From positions 281,001 through 345,000 of the forward strand of contig NZ_LPUF01000001.1 in NCBI RefSeq assembly GCF_002072955.1: 64,000 nt of DNA, read 5' to 3'. Each line of letters begins with the position of its first letter. The stretch's first letter is position 1. Shown piece by piece: positions 1-9,715 of this stretch. Position numbers and translations under genes: made by a program. The notes under the pieces are model-generated. The model was not told where the DNA came from and did no database searches. It saw only the letters and a program-made list of their open reading frames with translations. Origin of the DNA: Methyloprofundus sedimenti. Its GTDB lineage: Bacteria; Pseudomonadota; Gammaproteobacteria; Methylococcales; Methylomonadaceae.

Positions 1-1
1 A

Positions 2-760
2 TTGCAATTGCAGAAGGCACGCCAGCCATACGTTTTGGCCACGGTGGTGGAAATCGTTGGTTCATCTTCGGCCAAACCCGCTGCCAAGGCGTTGATCGAT
101 CAGGATGGGAAATTATTGACAGGCTGGGTCGGTGGTGGATGTGCTCAGGCCATGATCACTGAAACTGCATTAGCATGTTTGGACAGCAATGAGCCTAAGG
201 TGGTTGAAGTGGATTTGGACGATGAAATTTTTGGAGCGGGTATGCCTTGTGGCGGTCATATGCGAGTCTATGTTGAACCGGTAATTCCCAAACCTCAACT
301 TTGGTTAATGGGGAACGGTCGTATCATCGAAACCCTTTGTGATTTTGCCGAGACTCTCGGATTCGAGGTGATTATCGATGATCCACAAGCCAAAGACGAG
401 AACTTTCCTTGGGCTAGTCGTATCATTACTGATGATCAACACTATCAAAAATTGCTACCGGACAGGGGTGATTTTGTTGTTATTGCCACTCACCATAAAG
501 GTGACTATGAGTCACTGACTCAAGCACTACAATCTGAGGCCTGTTATATCGCTTTGGTTGCCAGCCGTAAACGATCTGATTTGGTGTTAAAGCGTTTAGC
601 TGAAGCAGGTTTATCCGAGATAAGTTTAACCAGAATCCGTGCTCCAGCCGGTTTAGCTTTGGGAGCTAAGCTGCCGGAAGAAATTGCCTTATCGATTGCC
701 AGCGAAATGATTATGCTCAAACGAGGTGGTGACGGGCGACCATTGAGTAATTCTGAATAA
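2..760 (+). CDS. XdhC/CoxI family molybdenum hydroxylase maturation protein (5' end outside window)
   Basis: XdhC-family proteins bind molybdenum cofactor and help insert the sulfurated form into xanthine-dehydrogenase-type enzymes in the cytoplasm. An N-terminal CoxI-like half contains GGGCAQ and GAGMPCGG. It is followed by a Rossmann-like XdhC C-terminal half starting at LWLMGNGRI (about residue 100) and running to the end. The frame is open at the window edge and the first codon (TTG at base 2) has no visible ribosome site, so the gene probably starts upstream. It is followed after about 90 bases by the two subunits of a molybdenum hydroxylase, which is the expected client. Function is from family knowledge and context. 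Confidence 0.85.
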   Translation: MQLQKARQPYVLATVVEIVGSSSAKPAAKALIDQDGKLLTGWVGGGCAQAMITETALACLDSNEPKVVEVDLDDEIFGAGMPCGGHMRVYVEPVIPKPQLWLMGNGRIIETLCDFAETLGFEVIIDDPQAKDENFPWASRIITDDQHYQKLLPDRGDFVVIATHHKGDYESLTQALQSEACYIALVASRKRSDLVLKRLAEAGLSEISLTRIRAPAGLALGAKLPEEIALSIASEMIMLKRGGDGRPLSNSE

Positions 761-849
761 TCGATTGATGTCTTTACTGTCTGTGTTTCCTTGTATAGTA
801 TCTGTACAAAGACAGTTGGCATTAATCCATATATCCTGAGGAGGAATTG

Positions 850-1317
850 ATGATCACTCTTACTATTAACGGCATTATCCGCCAAATCGATATTCCGTTA
901 GATACCCCTTTGTTATGGGCTTTACGCGATACTTTGGGCTTGACCGGTACTAAGTTCGGTTGCGGTATCTCGATGTGCGGCGCTTGTACTGTGCATGCCG
1001 ACGGCGAGCCGATCCGTGCCTGCGTAACGCCAATCTCTGCCGTTGCAGGTAAACAAATTGTGACGATCGAAGCGATAGATCAGGATAAAACAGGCAAAAA
1101 AGTGCAACAAGCCTGGCTTAAAGTCAATGTACCGCAATGTGGTTATTGTCAGCCTGGACAAATCATGTCGGCCACGGCTCTTCTTAAAAAAAACCGATCT
1201 CCTAGTGATGCTGATATCGACAAAGCCATGCGTGGTAATTTGTGTCGATGCGGGACTTATCCTCGTATTCGTGCCGCAATTAAAGAGGTTGCAGGTACTC
1301 AGGAGGTAAAATCATGA
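850..1317 (+). CDS. (2Fe-2S)-binding small subunit of a molybdenum hydroxylase (IorA-like)
   Basis: Electron-transfer subunit carrying two [2Fe-2S] clusters, which passes electrons from the molybdenum subunit encoded next. The plant-type ferredoxin motif is C38-x4-C43-x2-C46 followed by C58. The second, helical cluster domain shows CGYCQPG and CRCGTYPR. Length (155 residues) is normal for isoquinoline 1-oxidoreductase alpha / CoxS-type subunits. The ATG at 850 is preferred over the TTG at 847 because GAGGAGG at 838-844 is well spaced for it. The stop overlaps the next start by four bases (ATGA), indicating translational coupling. The substrate cannot be told from sequence; aldehydes or N-heterocycles are typical of the family. 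Confidence 0.88.
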   Translation: MITLTINGIIRQIDIPLDTPLLWALRDTLGLTGTKFGCGISMCGACTVHADGEPIRACVTPISAVAGKQIVTIEAIDQDKTGKKVQQAWLKVNVPQCGYCQPGQIMSATALLKKNRSPSDADIDKAMRGNLCRCGTYPRIRAAIKEVAGTQEVKS

Positions 1318-3671
1318 AAAAGCAGACAACGTACAATGATGTATCACTCAATACAGCGGATGATGACCAGACACTGAGTATAGTCAATGTAAGCCGACGT
1401 ACATTTTTAAAGGATTTGGCGCTATCAGGTTTTGTTCTGGCTGCTGGTTTTCCTTCGCTCGCTAAAGCAGATGAGACTCAGCCTGTTGTTAAGGGTAACA
1501 AATATGGTGCTGATGCGATGCCGCATGGCTGGGTCGATGATCCACTGATATTTGTTGCCATTGATGAATACAATACAGTCACCATTATTTGTCATCGTTC
1601 GGAAATGGGGCAAGGGGTACGCACGAGTTTGCCCATGGTAGTCGCTGATGAACTCGACGCCAACTGGTCGCATGTTAAAGTCGAGCAAGCGCCGGGTGAC
1701 GAGGAGAAATATGGCAATCAGGATACTGATGGTTCGCGCAGTATGCGGCATTTTTTTATGCCGATGCGGCGAGTCGGTGCGGCCGCCCGACAAATGCTGG
1801 AAACGGCTGCTGCAGCACAGTGGCAGGTGCCGGTACATGACGTGAAAGCTGAAATGCAGCGCATTGTACATACTGCAAGTGGGAGAAGTTTGAGTTACGG
1901 TGAGCTTGCAGTTGCAGCTGCAAAGTTGCCGGTACCGGCCCGCGAAACATTAAGACTGAAAAAGCCTGAACAATTTCGTTATATTGGTAAGGGCAAATTG
2001 AATATCTATGACGGTCAAGATATTGTCTCAGGAAAAGGTCAATACGGTATCGATACACGCATTGAAAATATGTTTTATGCGGTGATTGCCCGTCCACTGG
2101 TTCTGGGTGGTAAGGTGAAAAGCTATGATGCCAGTGAAGCACTGAAAGTGCCTGGCGTGGTGCGTGTCGTCGAGTTACCAAGTAGCCCATTGCCGGCAGA
2201 TTATCATCCGCTAGGTGGTGTGGCGGTCATTGCAGCTGATACCTGGTCAGCGATTCAGGGGCGTAAGGCTTTGAAAATCAAATGGGACAACGGTCCACAT
2301 GCGAGCTACGATTCAATGACCTATAAAGCGGAAATGGAGACTGCAGCTCGAAAACCAGGAAAAGTGGTGCGTAATAATGGTGATGTCGATGCTGCATTTC
2401 AATCAGCAGACAAGCATGTTGTTGCTGAATATTATGCACCGCATTTAGCACAAGCCCCGATGGAGCCTCCTGCTGCCACTGCGCGTATTGATAAAGGACA
2501 TTGCCGGGTATGGGCATGTACTCAGGGGCCTCAGTTAGCGAAAGATCGGGTAGCCAAGTGGCTGAAACTGCCTGCAGATAAGGTCACTGTAAACGTAACG
2601 TTATTAGGAGGGGGATTCGGTCGCAAGTCCATGTCGGATTATGTTGTTGAAGCGGCGTTGCTATCTAAAGCAATGAAAGGCAAGCCGGTTAAGTTAACCT
2701 GGACGCGAGAGGATGATTTGCAGCATTCTTTTTTTCATACCGTCTCGCTGGAACGGTTGGAAGCGGGTCTTGATGCTCAAGGAAAGACAGTAGCCTGGTT
2801 GCATAGAACTGTAGCACCCAGCATTTCGGCGACTTTTTCCGCCGACAGTAAACATCAAATGCCAAGCGAACTTGGTATGGGGGTGATCAACGTGCCGTTT
2901 GCAGTTGCCAATCTGCGTATCGAAAACCCAGAAGCCGAATCGCATACCCGTATCGGCTGGTTTCGTTCGGTATCCAATATTCCTCATGCCTTTGCGATAC
3001 AATCGTTTGTTGCCGAGTTGGCTACAGCCTCTGACCGTGATCATAAAGAGTTTTTGCTGGATTTAATAGGTCCACCTCGTCGTATTGACCCGCGTAGCCT
3101 GAACGACAGCTGGAATCAGGGCGAATCCCCTGAAATTTATCCGGTAGATACTGGTCGCTTACGCCGGGTGATTGAAACGGTAACAGACAAAGCAGGTTGG
3201 GGTAATAATTTACCTAAAGGACACGGGCTGGGCTTGGCTGCTCATTATAGTTTTGTTACTTATGTTGCTGTGGTTGTACATGCGGTGGTGGATGAATCGG
3301 GTATCTTAACGATTCCACGCGTCGATATCGCTGTCGATTGTGGTCCAATAGTTAATCCAGAACGTATCCGATCACAGTTGGAAGGTGCCTGTATTATGGG
3401 GATGACGCTGGCAATGCAGGGTGAAATCAGCTTTAAGGATGGCGCAGTCATACAGGATAATTTCCATACCTATCCGTTACTCGGAATTGATGATTCACCG
3501 CGCGATATCCGCGTACATTTTTTGCCTACAACTGACTATGATGCTCCGTTAGGAGGTATTGGCGAACCGGCTGTATCGCCTATTGCTCCGGCATTATGTA
3601 ACGCTATTTTTGCCGCCACTGGAGAGCGTATCAGGGCGCTTCGAATCAGGGATAAGCTAAGAAAAGACTGA
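1314..3671 (+). CDS. Tat-exported molybdopterin-binding large subunit of a molybdenum hydroxylase (IorB-like)
   Basis: Catalytic subunit of a xanthine-dehydrogenase-superfamily enzyme of the isoquinoline-oxidoreductase / membrane aldehyde-dehydrogenase branch (785 residues). A twin-arginine signal, [19 protein letters not shown], lies near residue 28 and is followed by a hydrophobic stretch and a likely cleavage site, so the folded heterodimer probably works in the periplasm with the small subunit carried along. Molybdopterin-contact motifs include GGGFGRKS and, near the C-terminus, [18 protein letters not shown], whose glutamate is the conserved catalytic residue. The gene is coupled to the small subunit by a four-base overlap and downstream of xdhC. 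Substrate unknown; no cytochrome partner gene follows. Confidence 0.88.
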   Translation: MKKQTTYNDVSLNTADDDQTLSIVNVSRRTFLKDLALSGFVLAAGFPSLAKADETQPVVKGNKYGADAMPHGWVDDPLIFVAIDEYNTVTIICHRSEMGQGVRTSLPMVVADELDANWSHVKVEQAPGDEEKYGNQDTDGSRSMRHFFMPMRRVGAAARQMLETAAAAQWQVPVHDVKAEMQRIVHTASGRSLSYGELAVAAAKLPVPARETLRLKKPEQFRYIGKGKLNIYDGQDIVSGKGQYGIDTRIENMFYAVIARPLVLGGKVKSYDASEALKVPGVVRVVELPSSPLPADYHPLGGVAVIAADTWSAIQGRKALKIKWDNGPHASYDSMTYKAEMETAARKPGKVVRNNGDVDAAFQSADKHVVAEYYAPHLAQAPMEPPAATARIDKGHCRVWACTQGPQLAKDRVAKWLKLPADKVTVNVTLLGGGFGRKSMSDYVVEAALLSKAMKGKPVKLTWTREDDLQHSFFHTVSLERLEAGLDAQGKTVAWLHRTVAPSISATFSADSKHQMPSELGMGVINVPFAVANLRIENPEAESHTRIGWFRSVSNIPHAFAIQSFVAELATASDRDHKEFLLDLIGPPRRIDPRSLNDSWNQGESPEIYPVDTGRLRRVIETVTDKAGWGNNLPKGHGLGLAAHYSFVTYVAVVVHAVVDESGILTIPRVDIAVDCGPIVNPERIRSQLEGACIMGMTLAMQGEISFKDGAVIQDNFHTYPLLGIDDSPRDIRVHFLPTTDYDAPLGGIGEPAVSPIAPALCNAIFAATGERIRALRIRDKLRKD

Positions 3672-3717
3672 TCTTCAATTAATATCTTTAAATGGTGGGA
3701 CAGGTTTAAAGAGGTTT

Positions 3718-3736
3718 AAAGGGGTCAGAGCCCTTT
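3718..3736. repeat. REP-like palindrome, class I, left copy
   Basis: The sequence AAAGGGGTCAGAGCCCTTT has complementary arms AAAGGG and CCCTTT. The same core returns inverted just after the transposase gene (4484-4507), again at 6738-6762, and in IS-interrupted form near 49.5 kb. It is therefore the REP partner of the adjacent RAYT gene. Confidence 0.75.
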
Positions 3737-3792
3737 AATAATAAATAAAATTATGTTATGTTTAAGCCTGTTGTTTTAAAAAGAGATTAATA

Positions 3793-4485
3793 ATGCCAAG
3801 AAAACCTCGTTTTTATTTACCAGGCGTGCCGGTTCATATCGTGCAACGCGGTAATAACCGTGACCCGATTTTCTTTGATGAAAGTGATTACACGACATAC
3901 CTTGGCTGGCTAAAAGAGGGGTTGGACAAATATCATTGTCAGCTTCATGCCTATGTATTGATGACTAATCATGTGCATCTACTGGTTACGCCGGTTGCAG
4001 AGAATTCAGTGAGTCGATTAGTGCAATATGTTGGCCGAAGGTATGTCCCCTATATTAATCATAAGTATGGTCGTTCCGGGACATTATGGGAAGGACGTTA
4101 TAAAAGCAGTCTTGTTCAGGAGGATTCTTATTTGCTGACTTGTATGCGCTATATAGAATTAAATCCGGTGCGTGCCGGGATGGTTAAAAATGCCATTGAA
4201 TACCCTTGGTCGAGTTATGCGTTTAATGCGCTGGGCAAACCAAATGAGTTACTAGAGCCTCATTCGATTTACCATTCGCTGGGGATTAATGTTAACGCTC
4301 GAATGGGTGCATATGCTAAATTATTTTTAGCGCACATGGCGGATAATATTACCCAGGAAATAAGAGATGCATGGCAAACAGGCACGCCATTGGCAAATGA
4401 TCGGTTCAAAGCTGAAATTGAGAGAACGCTGAATAAAAAAGTCGGTTATGCCAGAAGAGGGCGTCCCGTTGTTGAAAAAACATAA
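3793..4485 (+). CDS. REP-associated tyrosine transposase (RAYT, Y1_Tnp)
   Basis: Single-strand HUH endonuclease of the IS200/IS605-related RAYT family, domesticated enzymes that act on REP palindromes. The metal-binding HUH pair is H60 and H62 in TNHVHLLV. The likely nucleophile is Y120 in MRYIELNPVRAGM. The protein is 230 residues and appears intact. Class I palindromes flank it in inverted orientation, 57 bases upstream of the start and overlapping the stop codon, so gene plus palindromes form one unit. The family is known to be associated with REPs; that this copy is active is inference. Confidence 0.85.
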   Translation: MPRKPRFYLPGVPVHIVQRGNNRDPIFFDESDYTTYLGWLKEGLDKYHCQLHAYVLMTNHVHLLVTPVAENSVSRLVQYVGRRYVPYINHKYGRSGTLWEGRYKSSLVQEDSYLLTCMRYIELNPVRAGMVKNAIEYPWSSYAFNALGKPNELLEPHSIYHSLGINVNARMGAYAKLFLAHMADNITQEIRDAWQTGTPLANDRFKAEIERTLNKKVGYARRGRPVVEKT

Positions 4486-4507
4486 AAAGGGCTCTGACCC
4501 CTTAAAG
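4484..4507. repeat. REP-like palindrome, class I, right copy (inverted)
   Basis: Inverse complement of the left copy (AAAGGGCTCTGACCCCTT). It begins within the stop codon of the RAYT gene and closes the RAYT unit. Confidence 0.75.
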
Positions 4508-4617
4508 AAATATCAAAAAAATAAGCCAATCCATGGCTTGAAAGTAAACAAATTCCGCTTGTTTGAGTGCATCTCTCAAGTTCATCATATGACTTGAAGC
4601 TTTCAATAACCTTTCAA

Positions 4618-5304
4618 ATGAATATTTTATTAATTGAAGATGATGAAGTGTTGGCAGATGGACTCCGGCACACACTTAACAATAGCGGTTATACGGTAAC
4701 GGCTGTTTCTAAAGGCATGTATGCTAAACAACTGTTGCAGGCACAGGGCTTCGATTTGATTATTCTGGACCTGGGTCTGCCCGATATAGATGGGATGCAA
4801 CTGTTAAAATCATTGCGAAAAATGCAAATATCCTTACCCATTCTGATTTTAACGGCCAGAGACAGTATGAATGAGCGTGTTGAAGGCATAAGCCAGGGTG
4901 CGGACGACTATATGACCAAACCCTTTGACCTGAAAGAACTGGAAGCCAGGTTAAATGCCCTGGTCCGGCGCTGTTATGGCGGGTTCAGTAATTTTATAGA
5001 AGTTGGCCCTTTGCAGCTGGACACGAGCTGTGGACAAATCAAAGTTAATGATGAACTGCTTTCCATTTCTGCCCGGGAAATGGCTGTGCTGGAATTATTG
5101 ATGTTGCAACATGGAAAGGTTGTGAGTAAAGATCGCATTGCACAGCAACTTTCCACCTCCGGTGACACGCTTGCAGATAATGCTATTGAAATTTATATCC
5201 ACCGCGTTAGAAAGCATGTCGCACCATACGATGTTTCGATTAGAACGATCCGGGGACTAGGTTATCTACTTGAGGACCGGCCTGCGGATAAAAAAGATGA
5301 ATAA
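4618..5304 (+). CDS. OmpR-family response regulator (TctD/QseB-like)
   Basis: Two-component transcription factor of 228 residues. The receiver domain (1-115) shows the acidic pair E8-D9, phospho-acceptor D51 (LIILDLGLPD) and K101 (MTKPF). The C-terminal winged helix ends with the typical IRTIRGLGYLL. The start is taken at the ATG of MNILLIEDD; an upstream in-frame ATG at 4567 would add 17 residues unlike the family. It overlaps the histidine kinase gene by eight bases, so the two are one operon. Regulated genes are not evident. Neighbours are a RAYT unit on one side and a zinc-type transporter convergent on the other. Confidence 0.88.
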   Translation: MNILLIEDDEVLADGLRHTLNNSGYTVTAVSKGMYAKQLLQAQGFDLIILDLGLPDIDGMQLLKSLRKMQISLPILILTARDSMNERVEGISQGADDYMTKPFDLKELEARLNALVRRCYGGFSNFIEVGPLQLDTSCGQIKVNDELLSISAREMAVLELLMLQHGKVVSKDRIAQQLSTSGDTLADNAIEIYIHRVRKHVAPYDVSIRTIRGLGYLLEDRPADKKDE

Positions 5305-6673
5305 CTTTTCCAGCCTGAAATCCACCATTGTTTTTCGCATGATCATTCCGATCATGGTTTTTATCATACTTATCGAGTGTGCATTCTCCTATTTAGTGAC
5401 GTTACATAATGTCAACGAAACCTATGATCGTTGGCTGTTGAATTCTGCCCGTTCTCTGGAGCAGGAGGTGAACGTTATTGATCAAAAAATTTCAGTCAAA
5501 TTATCGGGTAGTGCGTTAAAGATTTTTAAATGGGATGATGTTGGCTCCACCTACTTTAATATTCAGACAGAATCTGGAAATATTCTGGTTGGGGATTTGC
5601 CGTTAATGGATAAGCCCGGTCAGGCTAATGGACAAGCAAGATTATTCTCCAATATCCTGCTGAATGGTGAAAAGCTGAGGATGGTCTCATTGAATGTATC
5701 TGCAGGGCTACCCGAAGCGGTTTTCATTAATGTCGCTGAAACATTAGACAGGCGTAGTGAAAGGTTTATTGAAATGCTTATCACTGATTTGGCACCGCAA
5801 CTGTTTTTAACTTTGATTATCGGTGCATTGCTTTATAAAGGCGTTGATCGAGTTTTGAAACCTTTGCATAAGCTCACTGATTATATTGCTCAACGCTCGC
5901 CAAGTGACTTAAGCCCTATACCTGATGATGATGTTTTTGATGAAGTGGTTGCCCTGACTGATACTATTAATTATTTATTTGAAAAACTGTCAAATTCCAT
6001 TGCTTCGCAACAGAGGTTTATATCCAATGCTGCGCACCAGTTACGCACGCCATTAGCGGGTTTGAAATTGCAGGCTGAAAGAGCGCAAAGGGAGCAAAAT
6101 ATAGAAACCATGAGACCTGCGCTGAAACAAATACAAAATAGTGCCGACAACGTTTCTCATTTGATTAGTCAGCTGCTGGTTCTAGCTCGCTCAGACCAGA
6201 TTGAAGGGCGACATTCTTTTCATCGTCTGGACTTGTTAGACCTGACTAAAAATATCTGTATGGAATGGGTGCCGAAAGCACTGGAAAAAGAGATTTCCTT
6301 AAGCTTTGAAAGTCTGGAAAAAGATGTTTTTGTTCAGGCCGACCCGATATTGTTAACGGAGCTATTAGCTAATTTACTCGACAATGGCATTAGTTATGGT
6401 CATCAGCAGGGCAATATACTGGTTAAAATCGTGAAGCAACCCACTCCTTGTTTAATTCTGGAAGACGATGGTCCCGGCATCAATGAATCAGAATGTCAAA
6501 AAGTGTTTGAACGCTTTTATCGAATTCCTGGAACTTCTGGTAAAGGCTGTGGCCTCGGACTTGCCATTGTTAAAGAAATTGCCGATTTACATTTGATTGA
6601 TTTAAAAATAGGTAAATCGGACATGGGAGGCGTCCAGTTTGCTTTAAACTTCAGACAAATCAATTTTGATTGA
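5297..6673 (+). CDS. Sensor histidine kinase (TctE/QseC-like)
   Basis: Inner-membrane kinase partner of the preceding regulator. One membrane segment lies near residues 12-34. A periplasmic 2CSK_N-type sensor region with the TctE-style sequence ETYDRWLLNSA follows, and the second membrane segment (LFLTLIIGALL) lies near 170-180. A HAMP-like linker follows. The phosphorylated histidine is H247 in SNAAHQLRTPLAGLKLQ. The ATP-binding domain has N (LLANLLDNGISYG), DDGPGI and GCGLGLAIV boxes. The ATG at 5297 is chosen because it overlaps the regulator stop. The signal sensed is unknown; TctE homologues respond to tricarboxylates, which is only a family hint. Confidence 0.87.
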   Translation: MNNFSSLKSTIVFRMIIPIMVFIILIECAFSYLVTLHNVNETYDRWLLNSARSLEQEVNVIDQKISVKLSGSALKIFKWDDVGSTYFNIQTESGNILVGDLPLMDKPGQANGQARLFSNILLNGEKLRMVSLNVSAGLPEAVFINVAETLDRRSERFIEMLITDLAPQLFLTLIIGALLYKGVDRVLKPLHKLTDYIAQRSPSDLSPIPDDDVFDEVVALTDTINYLFEKLSNSIASQQRFISNAAHQLRTPLAGLKLQAERAQREQNIETMRPALKQIQNSADNVSHLISQLLVLARSDQIEGRHSFHRLDLLDLTKNICMEWVPKALEKEISLSFESLEKDVFVQADPILLTELLANLLDNGISYGHQQGNILVKIVKQPTPCLILEDDGPGINESECQKVFERFYRIPGTSGKGCGLGLAIVKEIADLHLIDLKIGKSDMGGVQFALNFRQINFD

Positions 6674-6737
6674 ATTATTCTGATTTACTGTTCATGTAAA
6701 GTATAGAGTATTTCAGTGTAACAGGCGGTAAAAGCAT

Positions 6738-6762
6738 AAAAAAGGGCTCTGACCCCTTAAAA
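6738..6762. repeat. REP-like palindrome, class I, isolated copy
   Basis: AAAGGGCTCTGACCCCTT with flanking A/T runs, same orientation as the copy after the RAYT gene and about 2.2 kb away from it. It sits between the convergent histidine kinase and ZIP transporter genes. Nothing else is recognisable in the surrounding 290 bases. Confidence 0.7.
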
Positions 6763-6963
6763 GAAAGTAAATGGCAAGGTTCTACCGAGTGCAAAGATCA
6801 AGAGGTCAGCCAGTAATGCCGCTATCAGTCACACTAATTCCATCTAAATCAACGACACGCATATTCACGTCTTCGTTTGGTTATCAATGAATAGTCCTTC
6901 GGTCTTCGCTTAACAATACTAGATTGATTTGGTCTGGTTGGTTGCCCGATTTCCCTTTTAAAT

Positions 6964-7785
6964 TCAGGATAGTTGAATATCGTGAGCAAAACCATTTAAT
7001 ACAATGATCAACCCTACTCCAGCAAAAATTAAAGCTATTTGTTGCAGTGAAGATTTGATATCCGTTTTTTTATGTAGCGTTGGAATTAAATCAGAGACAG
7101 CAATATAAATAAAACTTGATGCTGCCATTGCTAGAAAATAAGGCAGGTTCTCCTGTAATCCATCTAAACTATAATAAGCTAAAATCCCGCCAATAACTGT
7201 CGTTAAACTTGCCAGAACATTATAAAACAATGCTTTTGTTTTAGAATATCCACTGTGTAACAAAATGGCAAAATCGCCTACTTCTTGAGGAATTTCATGT
7301 GCGGCAACTGCTAAACTGGTAACAATACCTAATTGTACGTTAGTTAAAAATGCAGCTGCTATCAATACTCCATCAACAAAATTATGGATACCATCACCGA
7401 TAATAATCATTGTTCCTGCAGACTTGTGAGAGCCATGAGAATGGCTATGATCATGGACATGTTCATCAATCTCCCCATGAACTTCACAAGTCCCGGAATG
7501 ACAATGTCGCCAGATTAACAGCTTTTCCAGCATGAAAAATAATAATAGGCCCAGCATAATTGAACCGGATAAGGTCTGTACCTGTTCTGTTCCAACTTCC
7601 TCAAAGGCATGTGGAATCAAACCCCAAAAGGCAACGGCCAATAAAGCGCCAGTAGCAAAACTAACCCCATGCGGCAATACTATTGCACGTGTCTTGTCAG
7701 ACAATAATAAAAACACAGATGCGACTAAAACGCTTAATACGCCACCTAGGGCAGTAAAAAAAATAATTAAAAATAGTAAATTCAT
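6964..7785 (-). CDS. ZIP-family divalent metal transporter
   Basis: Inner-membrane metal importer (273 residues, about eight membrane helices). A histidine-rich cytoplasmic loop (HEHVHDHSHSHGSH region, about residues 95-125) lies between helices three and four, as in ZIP proteins. The binuclear metal site motifs are present: IGDGIHNFVDG in helix four and AAHEIPQEVGDF in helix five. Zinc or iron are the usual substrates; selectivity cannot be read here. The start is ATG at 7785. The gene is transcribed alone and converges with the histidine kinase. It is a shorter ZIP resembling the GufA/ZIP-II type rather than clearly E. coli ZupT, so no symbol is given. Confidence 0.85.
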   Translation of the reverse strand: MNLLFLIIFFTALGGVLSVLVASVFLLLSDKTRAIVLPHGVSFATGALLAVAFWGLIPHAFEEVGTEQVQTLSGSIMLGLLLFFMLEKLLIWRHCHSGTCEVHGEIDEHVHDHSHSHGSHKSAGTMIIIGDGIHNFVDGVLIAAAFLTNVQLGIVTSLAVAAHEIPQEVGDFAILLHSGYSKTKALFYNVLASLTTVIGGILAYYSLDGLQENLPYFLAMAASSFIYIAVSDLIPTLHKKTDIKSSLQQIALIFAGVGLIIVLNGFAHDIQLS

Positions 7786-7911
7786 TGAGAATAGAAATAA
7801 GGAATTATCTGTGGAGCGGGCTTTAATCCACTAGTAAGTAATTGAAAAAATGAGTATAAACATGGCTTCATGTTTTAGACGCAACATCACCGCGATAAAA
7901 AAGCCAACGGG

Positions 7912-8640
7912 CTAGGTCTTCCAGATCATGCTTGCCATACGTCCTGTCTGGCCATCGCGTCGATAGGAAAAAAATTGATCTTTATCGCTTACAGTACAGT
8001 ATTGGCCGCCATAAATTTGCTCTACGCCAGCATTGTTTAATAGTATGCGTGCAATTTGATAAATATCCGCTAAATATTTGCCTTGCGAATGATCTTTGAA
8101 CGCACTGGCAAATTGCGTCGATTTATTTATAAAGGCAGTGCGCACATCATCACCTACTTCAAAGCATTGCGCACCAATGGCAGGGCCCAGCCATGCCAAA
8201 ACACCAGTATCAGGCATTTTAAGCAGTGTGCTTTCAATAATGCCATTTAACAGTCCGCGCCAGCCACCATGTATCGCAGCAATTACCCTGCCTTGCTGTT
8301 CACACAGTAACAACGGCAAGCAATCGGCCGTGAGTACTGTACAAACAATATTGTTTTTAGCGGTATAGCTGGCATCGGCTTCCGGGCTGACCTTGTTCAC
8401 TTGATCGGCACAAACAACTTGTGCACTATGTGTTTGCTGCAGCCAGACAGGTTCAGCAGGTAAAGTCAGCATATTTTTTATGCGTTGCCGGTTTTCTAAT
8501 ACATGATGCAATAAATCATTAACATGGCTTGCGGGATTTAAACTGCTAAATTCGCCCTGACTAACCCCACCTGTTCTTAGCGTTGTTGCTGAGTGAATAT
8601 TGTCAGGCACGGGCCAGTCAGGAGTGATCCAATGTGTCAT
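7912..8640 (-). CDS. pgeF: Multicopper polyphenol oxidase / purine nucleoside phosphorylase family protein PgeF (YfiH)
   Basis: LACC1/YfiH family protein of 242 residues. Family members have been reported as peptidoglycan editing factors, removing wrongly incorporated L-Ser, and as adenosine/purine nucleoside enzymes. Zinc-site motifs are visible: LQQTHSAQVV, TADCLPLLL and AIHGGWRGLL. The GPAIGAQCFEVGDDV signature is also present. The gene starts inside the 3' end of rluD (23-base overlap), the classical rluD-yfiH order. Which reaction dominates in this organism is not decided by sequence. Confidence 0.9.
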   Translation of the reverse strand: MTHWITPDWPVPDNIHSATTLRTGGVSQGEFSSLNPASHVNDLLHHVLENRQRIKNMLTLPAEPVWLQQTHSAQVVCADQVNKVSPEADASYTAKNNIVCTVLTADCLPLLLCEQQGRVIAAIHGGWRGLLNGIIESTLLKMPDTGVLAWLGPAIGAQCFEVGDDVRTAFINKSTQFASAFKDHSQGKYLADIYQIARILLNNAGVEQIYGGQYCTVSDKDQFFSYRRDGQTGRMASMIWKT

Positions 8641-9571
8641 TTGCTCTCAATGCTGTTAACAATTCTTGCATATCAGGAGGTACAGGCAATTGCCATTCGC
8701 AATATTCACCAGTACGTGGGTGTATTAAGCCTAGCTTTTCAGCGTGCAAGGCTTGCCGTTTAAAACTACGTAATACTTTTTCTAATTCTTGACCGCAATC
8801 CTTTGGCATTTGAAACCGGCCACTGTACATAGGGTCTCCAACCAGAGGTAGGCGCAAATGTGCCATATGTACCCTGATCTGATGGGTTCGTCCGGTTTCC
8901 AGTTTGACCTGTAGTAAAGTGTTACGTAAAAACCGCTCAAGAACCCGGTAATGTGTAACTGCAGGCTTGCCATTATCTCTGACTGCAAATTTCATGCGCT
9001 CGGTAGGATGCCTTCCAATAGGCTCATTGAGAGTTCCTCCACCGGTCATACGGCCTATGGTAATTGCCAGGTATTCACGATGAATTTCTCTTGCCTGTAG
9101 CTGCTCTACCAGGCTGTGATGCGCTGCCAGGGTTTTTGCGACCATCAATAAGCCACTGGTATCTTTATCAATACGGTGTACTATTCCAGAACGCGGAATA
9201 GTGACCGCATCGGGTAAATGAAAGAGTAAGGCATTTTGTAACGTACCGCTCCAGTTACCTGCTCCGGGGTGAACAACAAAACCGGCTGGTTTATTAACAA
9301 TTAAAATATCCTCATCTTCATAAATAATATCCAGAGGTATATTTTCCGCCAGGTATTCGGTGACTTCTTCTGCTTCTGCATCTAATATCAGTTCTTCACC
9401 ACCGACCAGGCGATCCTTTGCTTTTAGCTGTTCGGAATCAACCGTTACGCGACCCGCTTTAACCCAGGTTTGTAATTTATTGCGCGAATAATCAGGGAAA
9501 ATTTCCACCAAAACCTGGTCTAATCGCTTTCCCGCTAATTCTAAAGGTACATCGGCTGTTAAAATTGCCAT
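8618..9571 (-). CDS. rluD: 23S rRNA pseudouridine synthase RluD
   Basis: Makes the pseudouridines of helix 69 (1911/1915/1917 in E. coli numbering) in 23S rRNA. An S4 RNA-binding domain fills roughly residues 8-60, including GKRLDQVL. The RluA-type catalytic domain has HRIDKDTSGLL with the catalytic aspartate, and ETGRTHQIRVHMAHL. The first ATG (9571) gives 317 residues, close to the family norm. A TTG 33 bases upstream is also in frame, but the ATG has AGGAAA upstream. It is divergent from bamD with 144 bases between, and in an operon with pgeF; both neighbours are conserved in gammaproteobacteria. Confidence 0.93.
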   Translation of the reverse strand: MAILTADVPLELAGKRLDQVLVEIFPDYSRNKLQTWVKAGRVTVDSEQLKAKDRLVGGEELILDAEAEEVTEYLAENIPLDIIYEDEDILIVNKPAGFVVHPGAGNWSGTLQNALLFHLPDAVTIPRSGIVHRIDKDTSGLLMVAKTLAAHHSLVEQLQAREIHREYLAITIGRMTGGGTLNEPIGRHPTERMKFAVRDNGKPAVTHYRVLERFLRNTLLQVKLETGRTHQIRVHMAHLRLPLVGDPMYSGRFQMPKDCGQELEKVLRSFKRQALHAEKLGLIHPRTGEYCEWQLPVPPDMQELLTALRANDTLDHS

Positions 9572-9715
9572 ATAATATTTTTTCCTGACTAAATTTGTAT
9601 ACAAAATCTGTATTTACCTGCAACAGATGTATTTATGTATAAATTCTTTTACAATAATGCATAATTACTTAAATAAAAGAATAATTTATCAATCTTACAA
9701 CGTGTCGTTGCAACT

